From contig JAUVKM010000120.1 in the NCBI GenBank assembly GCA_030596265.1, positions 1 through 6,654 of the forward strand: a stretch of 6,654 nucleotides of DNA. Direction: 5' to 3'. The notes beneath the pieces were generated by a model. That model did no database searches. It saw only the letters and a program-made list of their open reading frames with translations, and was not told where the DNA came from. Source of the DNA: Candidatus Cloacimonadota bacterium. GTDB lineage: Bacteria > Cloacimonadota > Cloacimonadia > Cloacimonadales > TCS61. Every line of letters starts with the position of its first letter. Positions within the stretch are counted from its first letter, which is position 1. Position numbers and translations under genes: made by a program. Shown here one piece after another: positions 1 to 6,303 of the stretch.

Positions 1-140
1 ATTACAATCGGAAAAGTTTGATTAATTTGAGTTACACGCAATATCCCAATGGCAAATAGAATGAGAACAATATACCAGCGTACTTTCGACCACCATTTAT
101 AGGTTTCTATCTCATGATTGAAAAAGTCATTTTCGGTCAT
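1..140 (-). CDS. N-terminal fragment of a membrane protein (possible sensor kinase)
   Basis: A reading frame opens at ATG 140-138 and stays open to the left edge, giving about 46 residues with the C-terminus outside the window. It starts inside the stop of the preceding gene (ATGA overlap of 4 bases), a strong sign of a coupled real gene although its own Shine-Dalgarno site is weak. The visible protein has a polar, charged N-terminus (MTENDFFNHEIETYKWW), then a basic and aromatic stretch (SKVRWY) leading into a hydrophobic segment (IVLILFAIGIL) that is probably a first membrane helix with its N-terminus in the cytoplasm. A W..K.RWY lead-in to the first helix is common in membrane-bound histidine kinases of the PilS/NtrB kind, and a regulator beside pilus genes would make sense. 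That function is an inference from very little sequence; a polytopic membrane protein of another kind is equally possible. Confidence 0.75.
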   Translation of the reverse strand, partial: MTENDFFNHEIETYKWWSKVRWYIVLILFAIGILRVTQINQTFPIV

Positions 141-1075
141 AACCACACCAAAATGGTTAAATTATCCTCAAATAGGCTAAGAATCTTAATTTCATAATCT
201 AACACAAAAGATGCATCGGCAAATGCAGCAAGTATTGCGTTATAGTCGTAAGCAATTTGACAGTTACCGAGTACTGCTACATCTTCATAGTCCTGATTCT
301 CAATTCCCCCCTCAACATAAATTGCACCATCAAAACCATTATTCCCATTAATGAATAGTGTTCCGGTAATCCACATTACTCCTTCGAATGAACCTCCGGC
401 AAAATGGGCATCACCATCGACAACAAGTATCCCACTTCCTTCCCAACCTGCTTGTGTTACCATCAACTCTCCGTCAGGGTCATCAAATGAAACCCAGGTT
501 ATATCTTCTACGCCTGCAGGATTATTTGGAGGGTTTACCAAATGAGTATCGGCAATAGCTTCCATTTGTACTTTTGTTATTCCAAATAGTTCTTCAAAAT
601 CTAATGGAGGTCTGCAATTTTCAATGAGATCACCAGTAATATCTGCGCTACCACCAACCTCAATATTTCCATTTGAGTACATAGCTCCTTGAGCATGTGT
701 AGGAACCCAACATATTAAAGCACTACTTTCATGTTGAAACGTATCTCCATCTGTTTGATAAGATGCATATGAATTGATTTCAATAGTATCATTCGTTGCA
801 TTTGATATATATTGAATGCTGTCAATTGTGCTATCTAAAACTTCGAAATTTGTGAACGTTTGACAAGTAACTTCCTGAGATAATATGACGGATCCGTTGC
901 CGACACTATTCATCCCATATACCAAGGCTTCACGACATAATGCTTTGGCTTGTATTTCTGCCAGATTACTGGATAAAAGCTCAGGAACTTCCTCAGCTTT
1001 ATCTTGAACCGAAAGAATAATTAGTACAAAGATTGAACCAATTACTAATAATGCTACTATCAATAACTTACCCAT
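137..1075 (-). CDS. Anchored PilX-like surface/minor pilin-like protein, paralogue B
   Basis: This 312-residue protein has one N-terminal hydrophobic anchor (about residues 4-22) after MGK, then a predicted helical stretch (PELLSSNLAEIQAKAL), then a beta-rich region. The C-terminal half (about 130-275) repeats short units of the type G-x-hydrophobic-G, including GSGILVVDGD, EGVMWITG, FINGN and GAIYVEGG, ending in GNCQIAYD. Such stacked repeats occur in PilX-like and polymer-forming-type domains of proteins linked to type IV pili. It is a clear paralogue of the adjacent 297-residue protein, sharing PELLSSN, VLD.TIDSI, LDFE..FG, NPPNN and GSGIL.VDG. It has five cysteines (47, 71, 122, 154, 272) against two in its neighbour, so disulphides may be possible if it is exported. 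The start is fixed by a strong GGAGGT five bases upstream. A minor or tip subunit is the best guess; no enzymatic motif is visible, and no prepilin peptidase site with Glu5 is seen. Confidence 0.85.
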   Translation of the reverse strand: MGKLLIVALLVIGSIFVLIILSVQDKAEEVPELLSSNLAEIQAKALCREALVYGMNSVGNGSVILSQEVTCQTFTNFEVLDSTIDSIQYISNATNDTIEINSYASYQTDGDTFQHESSALICWVPTHAQGAMYSNGNIEVGGSADITGDLIENCRPPLDFEELFGITKVQMEAIADTHLVNPPNNPAGVEDITWVSFDDPDGELMVTQAGWEGSGILVVDGDAHFAGGSFEGVMWITGTLFINGNNGFDGAIYVEGGIENQDYEDVAVLGNCQIAYDYNAILAAFADASFVLDYEIKILSLFEDNLTILVWL

Positions 1076-1080
1076 AAACT

Positions 1081-1086
1081 ACCTCC
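1081..1086 (-). promoter_or_regulatory. Shine-Dalgarno site of the 312-residue protein gene
   Basis: GGAGGT lies five bases before the ATG at 1075 and is among the strongest ribosome binding sites in the window. It sits in the 34-base gap after the previous gene, so this paralogue may be translated independently of its neighbour. Confidence 0.8.
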
Positions 1087-1109
1087 ATATAAATATGATT
1101 TTTTACGAT

Positions 1110-2003
1110 TTAATTACTCCAATTTATAATTGTGATTGTAGGACCGGAAATTATATTATATGTACTCAATAATGTTTGTACAATAGTTTCATCATAATGA
1201 ATATCACAATTTCCAGTAACTTTGGTTTGTTCGTCAGGATCACTGTTGACAAAGATTGTTCCTCGTACAAGTCCATTACCAGATATCATGAATCTCCCAC
1301 CTTCTACCCAGATGATACCATCAAAGGTTCCACCTGTCATTTGAAATTCTCCATCAACTATCAAGATACCGCTGCCACTCCAATGATGATTAGTGAAGTG
1401 TGCTTTATTATTACCTGTAGTTTCAATGTAAGTAATACCGTTCACGGGATCTACATTATTTGGTGGATTCGTGTAATCATTATCTGCTATTGCTCTCATC
1501 TGTGCCATTGTCATACCGAAAACAGTTTCAAAATCCAGATCAACTTCATTCTCAATGTTTCCAATTACTGTTGAATGTCCTGTAACGCTGAGTATTTCTG
1601 AACATGTTATGGCGTTGTTAAAATTTCCAGAAGAATACAGAATATTAGCAAAGCCTTTATATTGTGTAAGTTCACCATTAACATTAGCAGTTACATATGA
1701 AGTTATTTGCAGAGTATCACCAGTGCCCGCCATTACATATTTAATACTGTCTATTGTTCCATCCAGAACGTTAAATCCCGAAAATGCTTGGCTTAATCCA
1801 GATGAGTCAACTGATAGACTACCCTCGTTTAATTTCTTAATACTGAACATAAGAGCTTCGTTGCTTAGAGATTTAGCTTTAATCTCAGACATATTAGAAG
1901 ACAACAACTCAGGAATGTCAGCACTACTATCTTGAAGCGAAACCGTAATAGCTGCAAAAACAGCCGTGAGCATTAAGACAATTAGAATCAATAATTTTCC
2001 CAT
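1110..2003 (-). CDS. Anchored PilX-like surface/minor pilin-like protein, paralogue A
   Basis: This 297-residue protein has the same layout as the gene downstream of it: MGK, a hydrophobic anchor (about 4-21), a helical block (PELLSSNMSEIKAKSL), a variable beta-rich middle, and a repeat domain from about 120 to 275. The repeat domain contains LDFETVFGMT, MRAIADND, TNPPNN, GSGILIVDGE, GIIWVEGG, MISGNG and GTIFVN and closes with GNCDIHYD. These short G-[hydrophobic]-G repeats resemble the PilX-like domains often encoded beside pilus assembly genes. Only two cysteines are present (134 and 266), and Cys266 aligns with Cys272 of the paralogue. The start is supported by GAGAGGGG six bases upstream. 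It follows the 198-residue gene by 24 bases, so co-transcription is likely. The role as a minor subunit or surface-exposed pilus-associated protein is inferred from architecture and neighbours. The N-terminus lacks the usual G|F-T-L-I-E prepilin motif. Confidence 0.85.
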   Translation of the reverse strand: MGKLLILIVLMLTAVFAAITVSLQDSSADIPELLSSNMSEIKAKSLSNEALMFSIKKLNEGSLSVDSSGLSQAFSGFNVLDGTIDSIKYVMAGTGDTLQITSYVTANVNGELTQYKGFANILYSSGNFNNAITCSEILSVTGHSTVIGNIENEVDLDFETVFGMTMAQMRAIADNDYTNPPNNVDPVNGITYIETTGNNKAHFTNHHWSGSGILIVDGEFQMTGGTFDGIIWVEGGRFMISGNGLVRGTIFVNSDPDEQTKVTGNCDIHYDETIVQTLLSTYNIISGPTITIINWSN

Positions 2004-2027
2004 AATAATCCCCTCTCAATAATTTTA

Positions 2028-2624
2028 TTACAAGTATAAATTCTTGAAATATTTCCAAAATACGATATTATGTCTGACTAATCTTTTATCTATATCAGCT
2101 TGGTAAGTATCATAGAAAAAGGTAAGATTGACCTCAATAGCACGAATCAGACCATGATGTGAATCTGGAGTGTTAACTACATTATTATTCATATCAATAT
2201 ATGTAATTTCCAACGTGTCTGCCATCCAGAAAGGACCAATGATCGGGTTGGACATATCGTTTTGATAGACGTATAAAGGGAAACCCTCGCTAGTTCCGCT
2301 TTCTTGCACAAAATAAAAAGTACTAACACTGGAAGTCGGGTTTATTTGCCCAAGAAATTTAAAACTTATAGAGGTGGCTTCAATGATCGGATCAGTTGAT
2401 GTTGAAACTCCTGCACCGACTTTGGATAAGATACTTTCTATACCTGGCTGGTCTATGTTTCCTGTTTTTCGTCCCGTAATCAAATCTTCAGACATCTTGG
2501 TTAAACCAATCTGGAGCTGAGTATTGTAACTTATCGCCTGCATGTTGAAAAGTGAAGTGAATATCATCAGAAGAACCATGCTTCCCACAACTGTTGCACC
2601 TAAAACATCTAATAAACTTGACAT
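2028..2624 (-). CDS. Pilin-like membrane-anchored protein, PilW-like position
   Basis: This 198-residue protein has a hydrophobic anchor at about residues 7-27 (LGATVVGSMVLLMIF), then a polar helix (NMQAISYNTQLQIGLTKMSEDL), then a beta-rich domain with no cysteine. The long N-terminal helix followed by a globular domain is the general shape of minor pilins such as PilW or GspJ, and the slot after a smaller pilin-like gene and before PilX-like genes matches that idea. I see no family-specific motif, so the assignment rests on shape and context. I chose ATG 2624: AGAGGG at 2633-2638 is eight bases upstream of it, whereas the in-frame TTG two codons earlier is only two bases from that site. The gap to the upstream stop is two bases, suggesting translational coupling. 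There is no basic leader ending in Gly and no Glu at position 5 of a mature helix. Confidence 0.8.
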   Translation of the reverse strand: MSSLLDVLGATVVGSMVLLMIFTSLFNMQAISYNTQLQIGLTKMSEDLITGRKTGNIDQPGIESILSKVGAGVSTSTDPIIEATSISFKFLGQINPTSSVSTFYFVQESGTSEGFPLYVYQNDMSNPIIGPFWMADTLEITYIDMNNNVVNTPDSHHGLIRAIEVNLTFFYDTYQADIDKRLVRHNIVFWKYFKNLYL

Positions 2625-2626
2625 AA

Positions 2627-3061
2627 TCAAAACCCTCTAGAGAAAAAAACTTTACTAAATGGAGAAGCCAATGTCCCAATATATAATGTATCCAACGAAG
2701 TAGACAAGCAATTCATCTGTATATCTACTTTTTGGAATAAAGTATCAGCATATGGCGTATTTCCCAGACTGTCACAATAAGCTGAATTAATTTGAATGTT
2801 AAATATTACATTGTTTACTGTTACAGTCTCACTTAGATCTAAATAGAGTGTATTTATTGCTGTAAAACTAAAAATAGGAGGATCTCCCAATAATTCTGAT
2901 TCGATTCTCTGAAAATACCTGTCTGCGATTTTTTGTCCCTGCAGGTAAAGTATATTATCGTAAACCAAACCAGATTGATCAAGCACAATATTATAAGTGT
3001 TCAAAAGCATTGTTGAGAAAAGTGCTAAAGCTAATAATACTAATAACATTTGAATATTCAT
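2627..3061 (-). CDS. Small pilin-like membrane-anchored protein, PilV-like position
   Basis: This 144-residue protein begins with a strongly hydrophobic segment (MLLVLLALALFSTMLL, about residues 5-20). A helical, charged stretch follows (DQSGLVYDNILYLQGQKIADRYFQRIE), then a beta-rich C-terminal domain with two cysteines (96 and 118) that could pair outside the membrane. The shape fits a minor pilin or pseudopilin, but no prepilin cleavage motif is visible and I do not recognise the family. The gene starts three bases after the PilB stop, and its Shine-Dalgarno site GGAGG lies within the last codons of pilB, eight bases upstream of the ATG, so expression is probably tied to that of the ATPase. 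An inner-membrane-anchored assembly or priming subunit is the most likely role. A small membrane accessory protein unrelated to pilins cannot be excluded. Confidence 0.8.
   Translation of the reverse strand: MNIQMLLVLLALALFSTMLLNTYNIVLDQSGLVYDNILYLQGQKIADRYFQRIESELLGDPPIFSFTAINTLYLDLSETVTVNNVIFNIQINSAYCDSLGNTPYADTLFQKVDIQMNCLSTSLDTLYIGTLASPFSKVFFSRGF
2633..2638 (-). promoter_or_regulatory. Shine-Dalgarno site deciding the start of the 198-residue gene
   Basis: AGAGGG lies inside the last codons of the preceding gene. Its eight-base spacing favours ATG 2624 over TTG 2630 as the start of the 198-residue protein. Confidence 0.65.
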
Positions 3062-3064
3062 GAT

Positions 3065-4849
3065 CTAATCCTCCGATGTTGCATAAGTTATTTCAGCAAC
3101 AGAAGTCATTCCTGTCCTAATTCTATCTAATCCTGAATCCATCAAGGAGAGCATTCCCTGCTCTTCGGCAATTTTACGAATCTCATCTTCATCTATTTCT
3201 TCACCCGATTCAACAATAGCTTTTCTTACCTCAGATGTAAAATATAATGCTTCGCAAATATTGGTTCTACCTTTATATCCACCATTACATTTTTTACATC
3301 CATCTCCAGCTTCGAATATTTTACCGGATGTAAGCTCTTCTTCGATAATTCCCATTTCAAGAGCTGCCGGCCATCTTTCTTTGGAAATTGGTTTTTTACA
3401 ATTAGAGCATAGTTTTCTTATCAGGCGTTGTGCAATAATAATATTTATTGCGTAGGCAAGTAGAAATGTCTCTACTCCCATTTTGTACATACGTGAAATA
3501 GCACTTGGCGCATCATTTGTATGCAATGTAGAAAATGTAAGGTGTCCCGTATTTGCCAGTTTGATTGCAATTTCAGCCGTGATTTTATCACGTATCTCCC
3601 CGACCATAACAACATCAGGGTCGTGACGAAGTATAGAACGGATGGCAGAATCAAATGTAAACCTACTTCCGATCTTTAATTGTCTTGCACCCTTGATATG
3701 GTACTCAACCGGATCTTCGACAGTAAGAACATTAATAGTAGGATTAATTATATAATAGAGTGCTGCCATTAAAGTTGTGGATTTACCACTACCTGTAGGT
3801 CCTGTTACTAGGATGATACCTTTGGACTTACTGATAGATTTAAGGAAGTCATTTTCGGCTTTAGTTTGAAAACCAAGTTTTCTCAGATTTGTGATAACAT
3901 TCCTATCGTCGATTGTTCTGATAACGATGCTTTCAAATCTTCTCTCATATTCAGAAGATGTAATTGGAATAATTGAAACTCTGAAACGGATAAGATGGTC
4001 GTCAATAACTCTTTGCATGAATCCATCTTGGGCAGTATCTCTTTCAAAACGGTCTACACCAACAGCTCTATCTTTTACAACTGCCGATATTGCTTCTGGT
4101 GATGTTCTTTCCTGTCTGTGCCAATGGATAAGTTTTCCATCAATTCTAAAATAAAAATCAACAGATGATCTACGGAATGGAATTATGTGAATATCACTGG
4201 CACCTTTTCGCACAGCTTCTATGAGCGAACCTTCAAATAGGCTTACAAGAAGACTTTTATTAATCTCTTCATCAAGTGCATATTCATCAACATCTGCCTT
4301 AGATTTTGATTCATCCATTTCTTCTATTTGTTCTTCAGCTTCTTGAAGCAAATCTAAAAATTCGTTTTTCTGCGGGGCTATAAGTTCTATTAATTCTTCT
4401 AATGTTTCTAATTTACAATATACAACTTCATATTTTTTATATTCGGAATACACAGGAATTCGCTCAGTAATTTTATCTGTTGGGTCAGCTGCCAGAATTA
4501 TTAGTGTATTGCGTCTTCCATAAGTTACTTGATATGGAAGAATCCTTTTGTAAATTAATTCTTTTTTAAATTCTTCTGGAAACTTTAAAAGAATTTCCTT
4601 TGTATGTTTTACTTGATTACTATCCAGTTCATTTATGTTAATTTCAATAGAGCGGAAAGCATAAAGTTCTGCAAGCAAACCATAAATTGCATGATGGTTT
4701 ATTTTAAAGTCATCGACCAGTATTTCGCCTAATGCTCTAGGACTTGAAGGATCCTCATCAGCTTGAATGATTAGTGCCTTCTCCATAGTTTTTTGATCAA
4801 TTATTTCTTTTTTGAGTAATAACTGACCAAATCTGGATTTCCTGATCAA
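3065..4849 (-). CDS. pilB: Type IV pilus / type II secretion assembly ATPase, PilB/GspE family
   Basis: This 594-residue cytoplasmic ATPase would drive subunit assembly by hydrolysing ATP at the base of the machine. The first ~155 residues look like an MshEN/GspE N-terminal domain (RFGQLLLKKEIID, LGEILVDDF). An acidic linker follows (about 160-199), then an N2-like domain from about 200 (ASDIHI at 217-222) and the catalytic domain. Visible motifs are Walker A GPTGSGKST (350-358), an Asp box around VEDPVEYH (377-384), a Walker B region HDPDVVMVGEIRD (409-421, Glu418) and a His box TGHLTFSTLHTND (434-446). A zinc-type tetracysteine motif (Cys481, Cys484, Cys518, Cys521) marks the PilB/GspE branch and argues against the retraction ATPase PilT. 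The start is TTG 4849, set by AAGGAG five bases upstream; the next in-frame ATG is at residue 22, inside the conserved domain. It follows pilC by 13 bases. PilB is preferred to GspE because of the pilin-like neighbours. Confidence 0.96.
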   Translation of the reverse strand: MIRKSRFGQLLLKKEIIDQKTMEKALIIQADEDPSSPRALGEILVDDFKINHHAIYGLLAELYAFRSIEININELDSNQVKHTKEILLKFPEEFKKELIYKRILPYQVTYGRRNTLIILAADPTDKITERIPVYSEYKKYEVVYCKLETLEELIELIAPQKNEFLDLLQEAEEQIEEMDESKSKADVDEYALDEEINKSLLVSLFEGSLIEAVRKGASDIHIIPFRRSSVDFYFRIDGKLIHWHRQERTSPEAISAVVKDRAVGVDRFERDTAQDGFMQRVIDDHLIRFRVSIIPITSSEYERRFESIVIRTIDDRNVITNLRKLGFQTKAENDFLKSISKSKGIILVTGPTGSGKSTTLMAALYYIINPTINVLTVEDPVEYHIKGARQLKIGSRFTFDSAIRSILRHDPDVVMVGEIRDKITAEIAIKLANTGHLTFSTLHTNDAPSAISRMYKMGVETFLLAYAINIIIAQRLIRKLCSNCKKPISKERWPAALEMGIIEEELTSGKIFEAGDGCKKCNGGYKGRTNICEALYFTSEVRKAIVESGEEIDEDEIRKIAEEQGMLSLMDSGLDRIRTGMTSVAEITYATSED

Positions 4850-4854
4850 AATAT

Positions 4855-4860
4855 CTCCTT
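4855..4860 (-). promoter_or_regulatory. Shine-Dalgarno site supporting the TTG start of pilB
   Basis: AAGGAG lies five bases upstream of TTG 4849, in the 13-base gap after the pilC stop. No ATG or GTG lies at a suitable distance in this frame, so the site supports TTG initiation. Confidence 0.8.
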
Positions 4861-4862
4861 GA

Positions 4863-6206
4863 TTACATACCTGGTGTATTAGGTGAGATCATTGCAACTT
4901 CAGATGAAACTACGGTAAGAAGTGTAATAACTATTGCAATGAACATGCCAATAAATACTTGAATAGATTGAATTATAGTTTCCATTTTATAAGTCGTCTC
5001 TTTTTCATAGAAAGTAGCTATTTGTTGTGCAGATTGAAGAATATTACCTGATTCGGTACCGGTTTTCAAACGGCTTAATGTACTCTGATTGAAAACATCA
5101 GCTTTTTCTAATGCTGGTATAAGTGACATTCCTTCTTTCAGCATTAAGGGGATTGCGATTTCTTTTACACCTTTTTCCATATATTTATTTCTACAAGCTT
5201 CAGCTGAAGCTGTAAGAGTTTCAATATTATTTTCTGCTCCTGCATAGATTGCTGAAAACACTCTGAAGAAAATTTCAATACTAGATTTATGGATAAGATG
5301 CCCAATAATCGGTAATTTTATCATATTTCTATCACGCCAGATCATTCCTTCGGTTGTTCGCCACCAAAGTGCAGCAGCAATTATAGGGACAACCACTATT
5401 AAAACAATCCACCACCAGTTTACAGCTAGATAATCACTTATGTCAAGTGTTGCAGCAGTCATAGGTGGAAGGTCAATACCAAATCTAAGGAACATTTTAG
5501 CGGTGTCCGGAAATACTTTAATAACATAATATAATACAGCCCCAAACATTGCTAATACAGTAAAAGCCGGCATCAGCATAGCTTGCCGCAAGCTTTTCTT
5601 GTATTCCATTTCACGTTCCATAAATTTAGCTGTCGCATCATAAACTTCTGCCATATTACCAGATTTTGTAGCTAAACCCAGCATATAAGCAGGGAATTTT
5701 CCAAACACATCCTGATGTCTTGCGAAAACCTCAGTTCCTTCCTTTCCTTTTTTTAAATCACTTTCAATTTTCTTTAAAGATTCTTTTAAAGTTAAGTTTG
5801 TTTCTTCATCTGCGAGCATACGCAAAATCTTATCATAACTCATTTTTTCTTTTAAAAGAAAGGAACTCAAATTTACAAACATTAGTATGCTGGAAAAGGG
5901 TGGCTTCATTTTTATGTCGATAAGAGCTTTTTCTATCTTGGCATTATGATGACCCATATTAGCCAGCGCGCGGCTTACTTCACCCTTTTTATAGGCGTAT
6001 TGTCTTCCTTTAACTTTTTTGCCGTTAGGTAATTTTATGTTATATAAAAATAGGCTTCGTTTAAGAATAGAGTTGATTTTAATCTTATGCTTTTTGGCAA
6101 AATCATCAATTATCTGTTTTGCCTTTCTCTTATTTGAAGATATAACAATGCCTTGAACACCTTTACCTTGAACGGTTATACCTTGATATCTAAATTCGTA
6201 TTGCAT
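4863..6206 (-). CDS. pilC: Inner-membrane platform protein, PilC/GspF family
   Basis: This 447-residue protein is the polytopic platform on which PilB acts to move subunits from the membrane into the fibre. Two GspF-type domains are visible, about residues 105-230 and 310-435. Each ends in a hydrophobic helix (about 208-230 and 412-433), and a third membrane segment lies at about 264-282 (VNWWWIVLIVVVPIIAAAL). The family signature around the first domain end is MLMPAF (210-215). The conserved GE.SG turn appears as TESGN (384-388) in the second domain but as KSGN (181-184) in the first. The length is a little above the roughly 400 residues usual for the family; the extra is in a basic N-terminus that seems to contain the same short module twice. 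The start is supported by AAGG seven bases upstream of ATG 6206. It is followed closely by pilB, the usual partner. Confidence 0.94.
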   Translation of the reverse strand: MQYEFRYQGITVQGKGVQGIVISSNKRKAKQIIDDFAKKHKIKINSILKRSLFLYNIKLPNGKKVKGRQYAYKKGEVSRALANMGHHNAKIEKALIDIKMKPPFSSILMFVNLSSFLLKEKMSYDKILRMLADEETNLTLKESLKKIESDLKKGKEGTEVFARHQDVFGKFPAYMLGLATKSGNMAEVYDATAKFMEREMEYKKSLRQAMLMPAFTVLAMFGAVLYYVIKVFPDTAKMFLRFGIDLPPMTAATLDISDYLAVNWWWIVLIVVVPIIAAALWWRTTEGMIWRDRNMIKLPIIGHLIHKSSIEIFFRVFSAIYAGAENNIETLTASAEACRNKYMEKGVKEIAIPLMLKEGMSLIPALEKADVFNQSTLSRLKTGTESGNILQSAQQIATFYEKETTYKMETIIQSIQVFIGMFIAIVITLLTVVSSEVAMISPNTPGM

Positions 6207-6303
6207 TTATTATCCTTAAATAAAAAACATTTGAAAATACAGTAATATGGGAAGACTGATCTTCCCATATTACATCATTTTTACTTGATTCGTTAATAAA
6301 ATT
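6207..6303 (-). other. 97-base gap between the pilin gene and pilC
   Basis: This is the longest gap in the window. It contains the 14-bp hairpin at 6242-6273, a T-rich stretch on the transcribed strand and the pilC Shine-Dalgarno site (AAGG, 6214-6217). I see no convincing -35/-10 promoter pair between the hairpin and pilC. Confidence 0.6.
6242..6273 (-). terminator. Perfect 14-bp hairpin, likely attenuator or mRNA 3'-end stabiliser
   Basis: The arms GTAATATGGGAAGA and TCTTCCCATATTAC are exact inverted repeats separated by a 4-base loop. The hairpin begins 31 bases after the stop of the pilin gene. On the minus strand it is followed by TGTATTTTCAAATGTTTTTT, which is T-rich but has no uninterrupted T run directly after the stem, so complete intrinsic termination is uncertain. 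Partial termination or protection of the pilin mRNA end would let the pilin be made in excess over PilC and PilB. Confidence 0.65.

Noticed and set aside
1176..1935. Two plus-strand open frames of 132 and 126 codons opposite the 297-residue gene
   Set aside because: They lie wholly antisense to a gene with clear paralogy, overlap each other, show no domain-like pattern and have no supporting ribosome site.
2628..2630. TTG as the start of the 198-residue protein
   Set aside because: It is only two bases from the AGAGGG site and overlaps the upstream stop; ATG 2624 has normal spacing.
3065..4849. Assignment of the ATPase as PilT (retraction motor)
   Set aside because: The protein is much longer than PilT, has an MshEN-like N-terminal domain and carries the tetracysteine motif typical of PilB/GspE.
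6207..6241. A promoter for pilC in the gap after the hairpin
   Set aside because: The stretch is AT-rich but too short for a well-spaced -35/-10 pair plus a leader; no convincing match was found.
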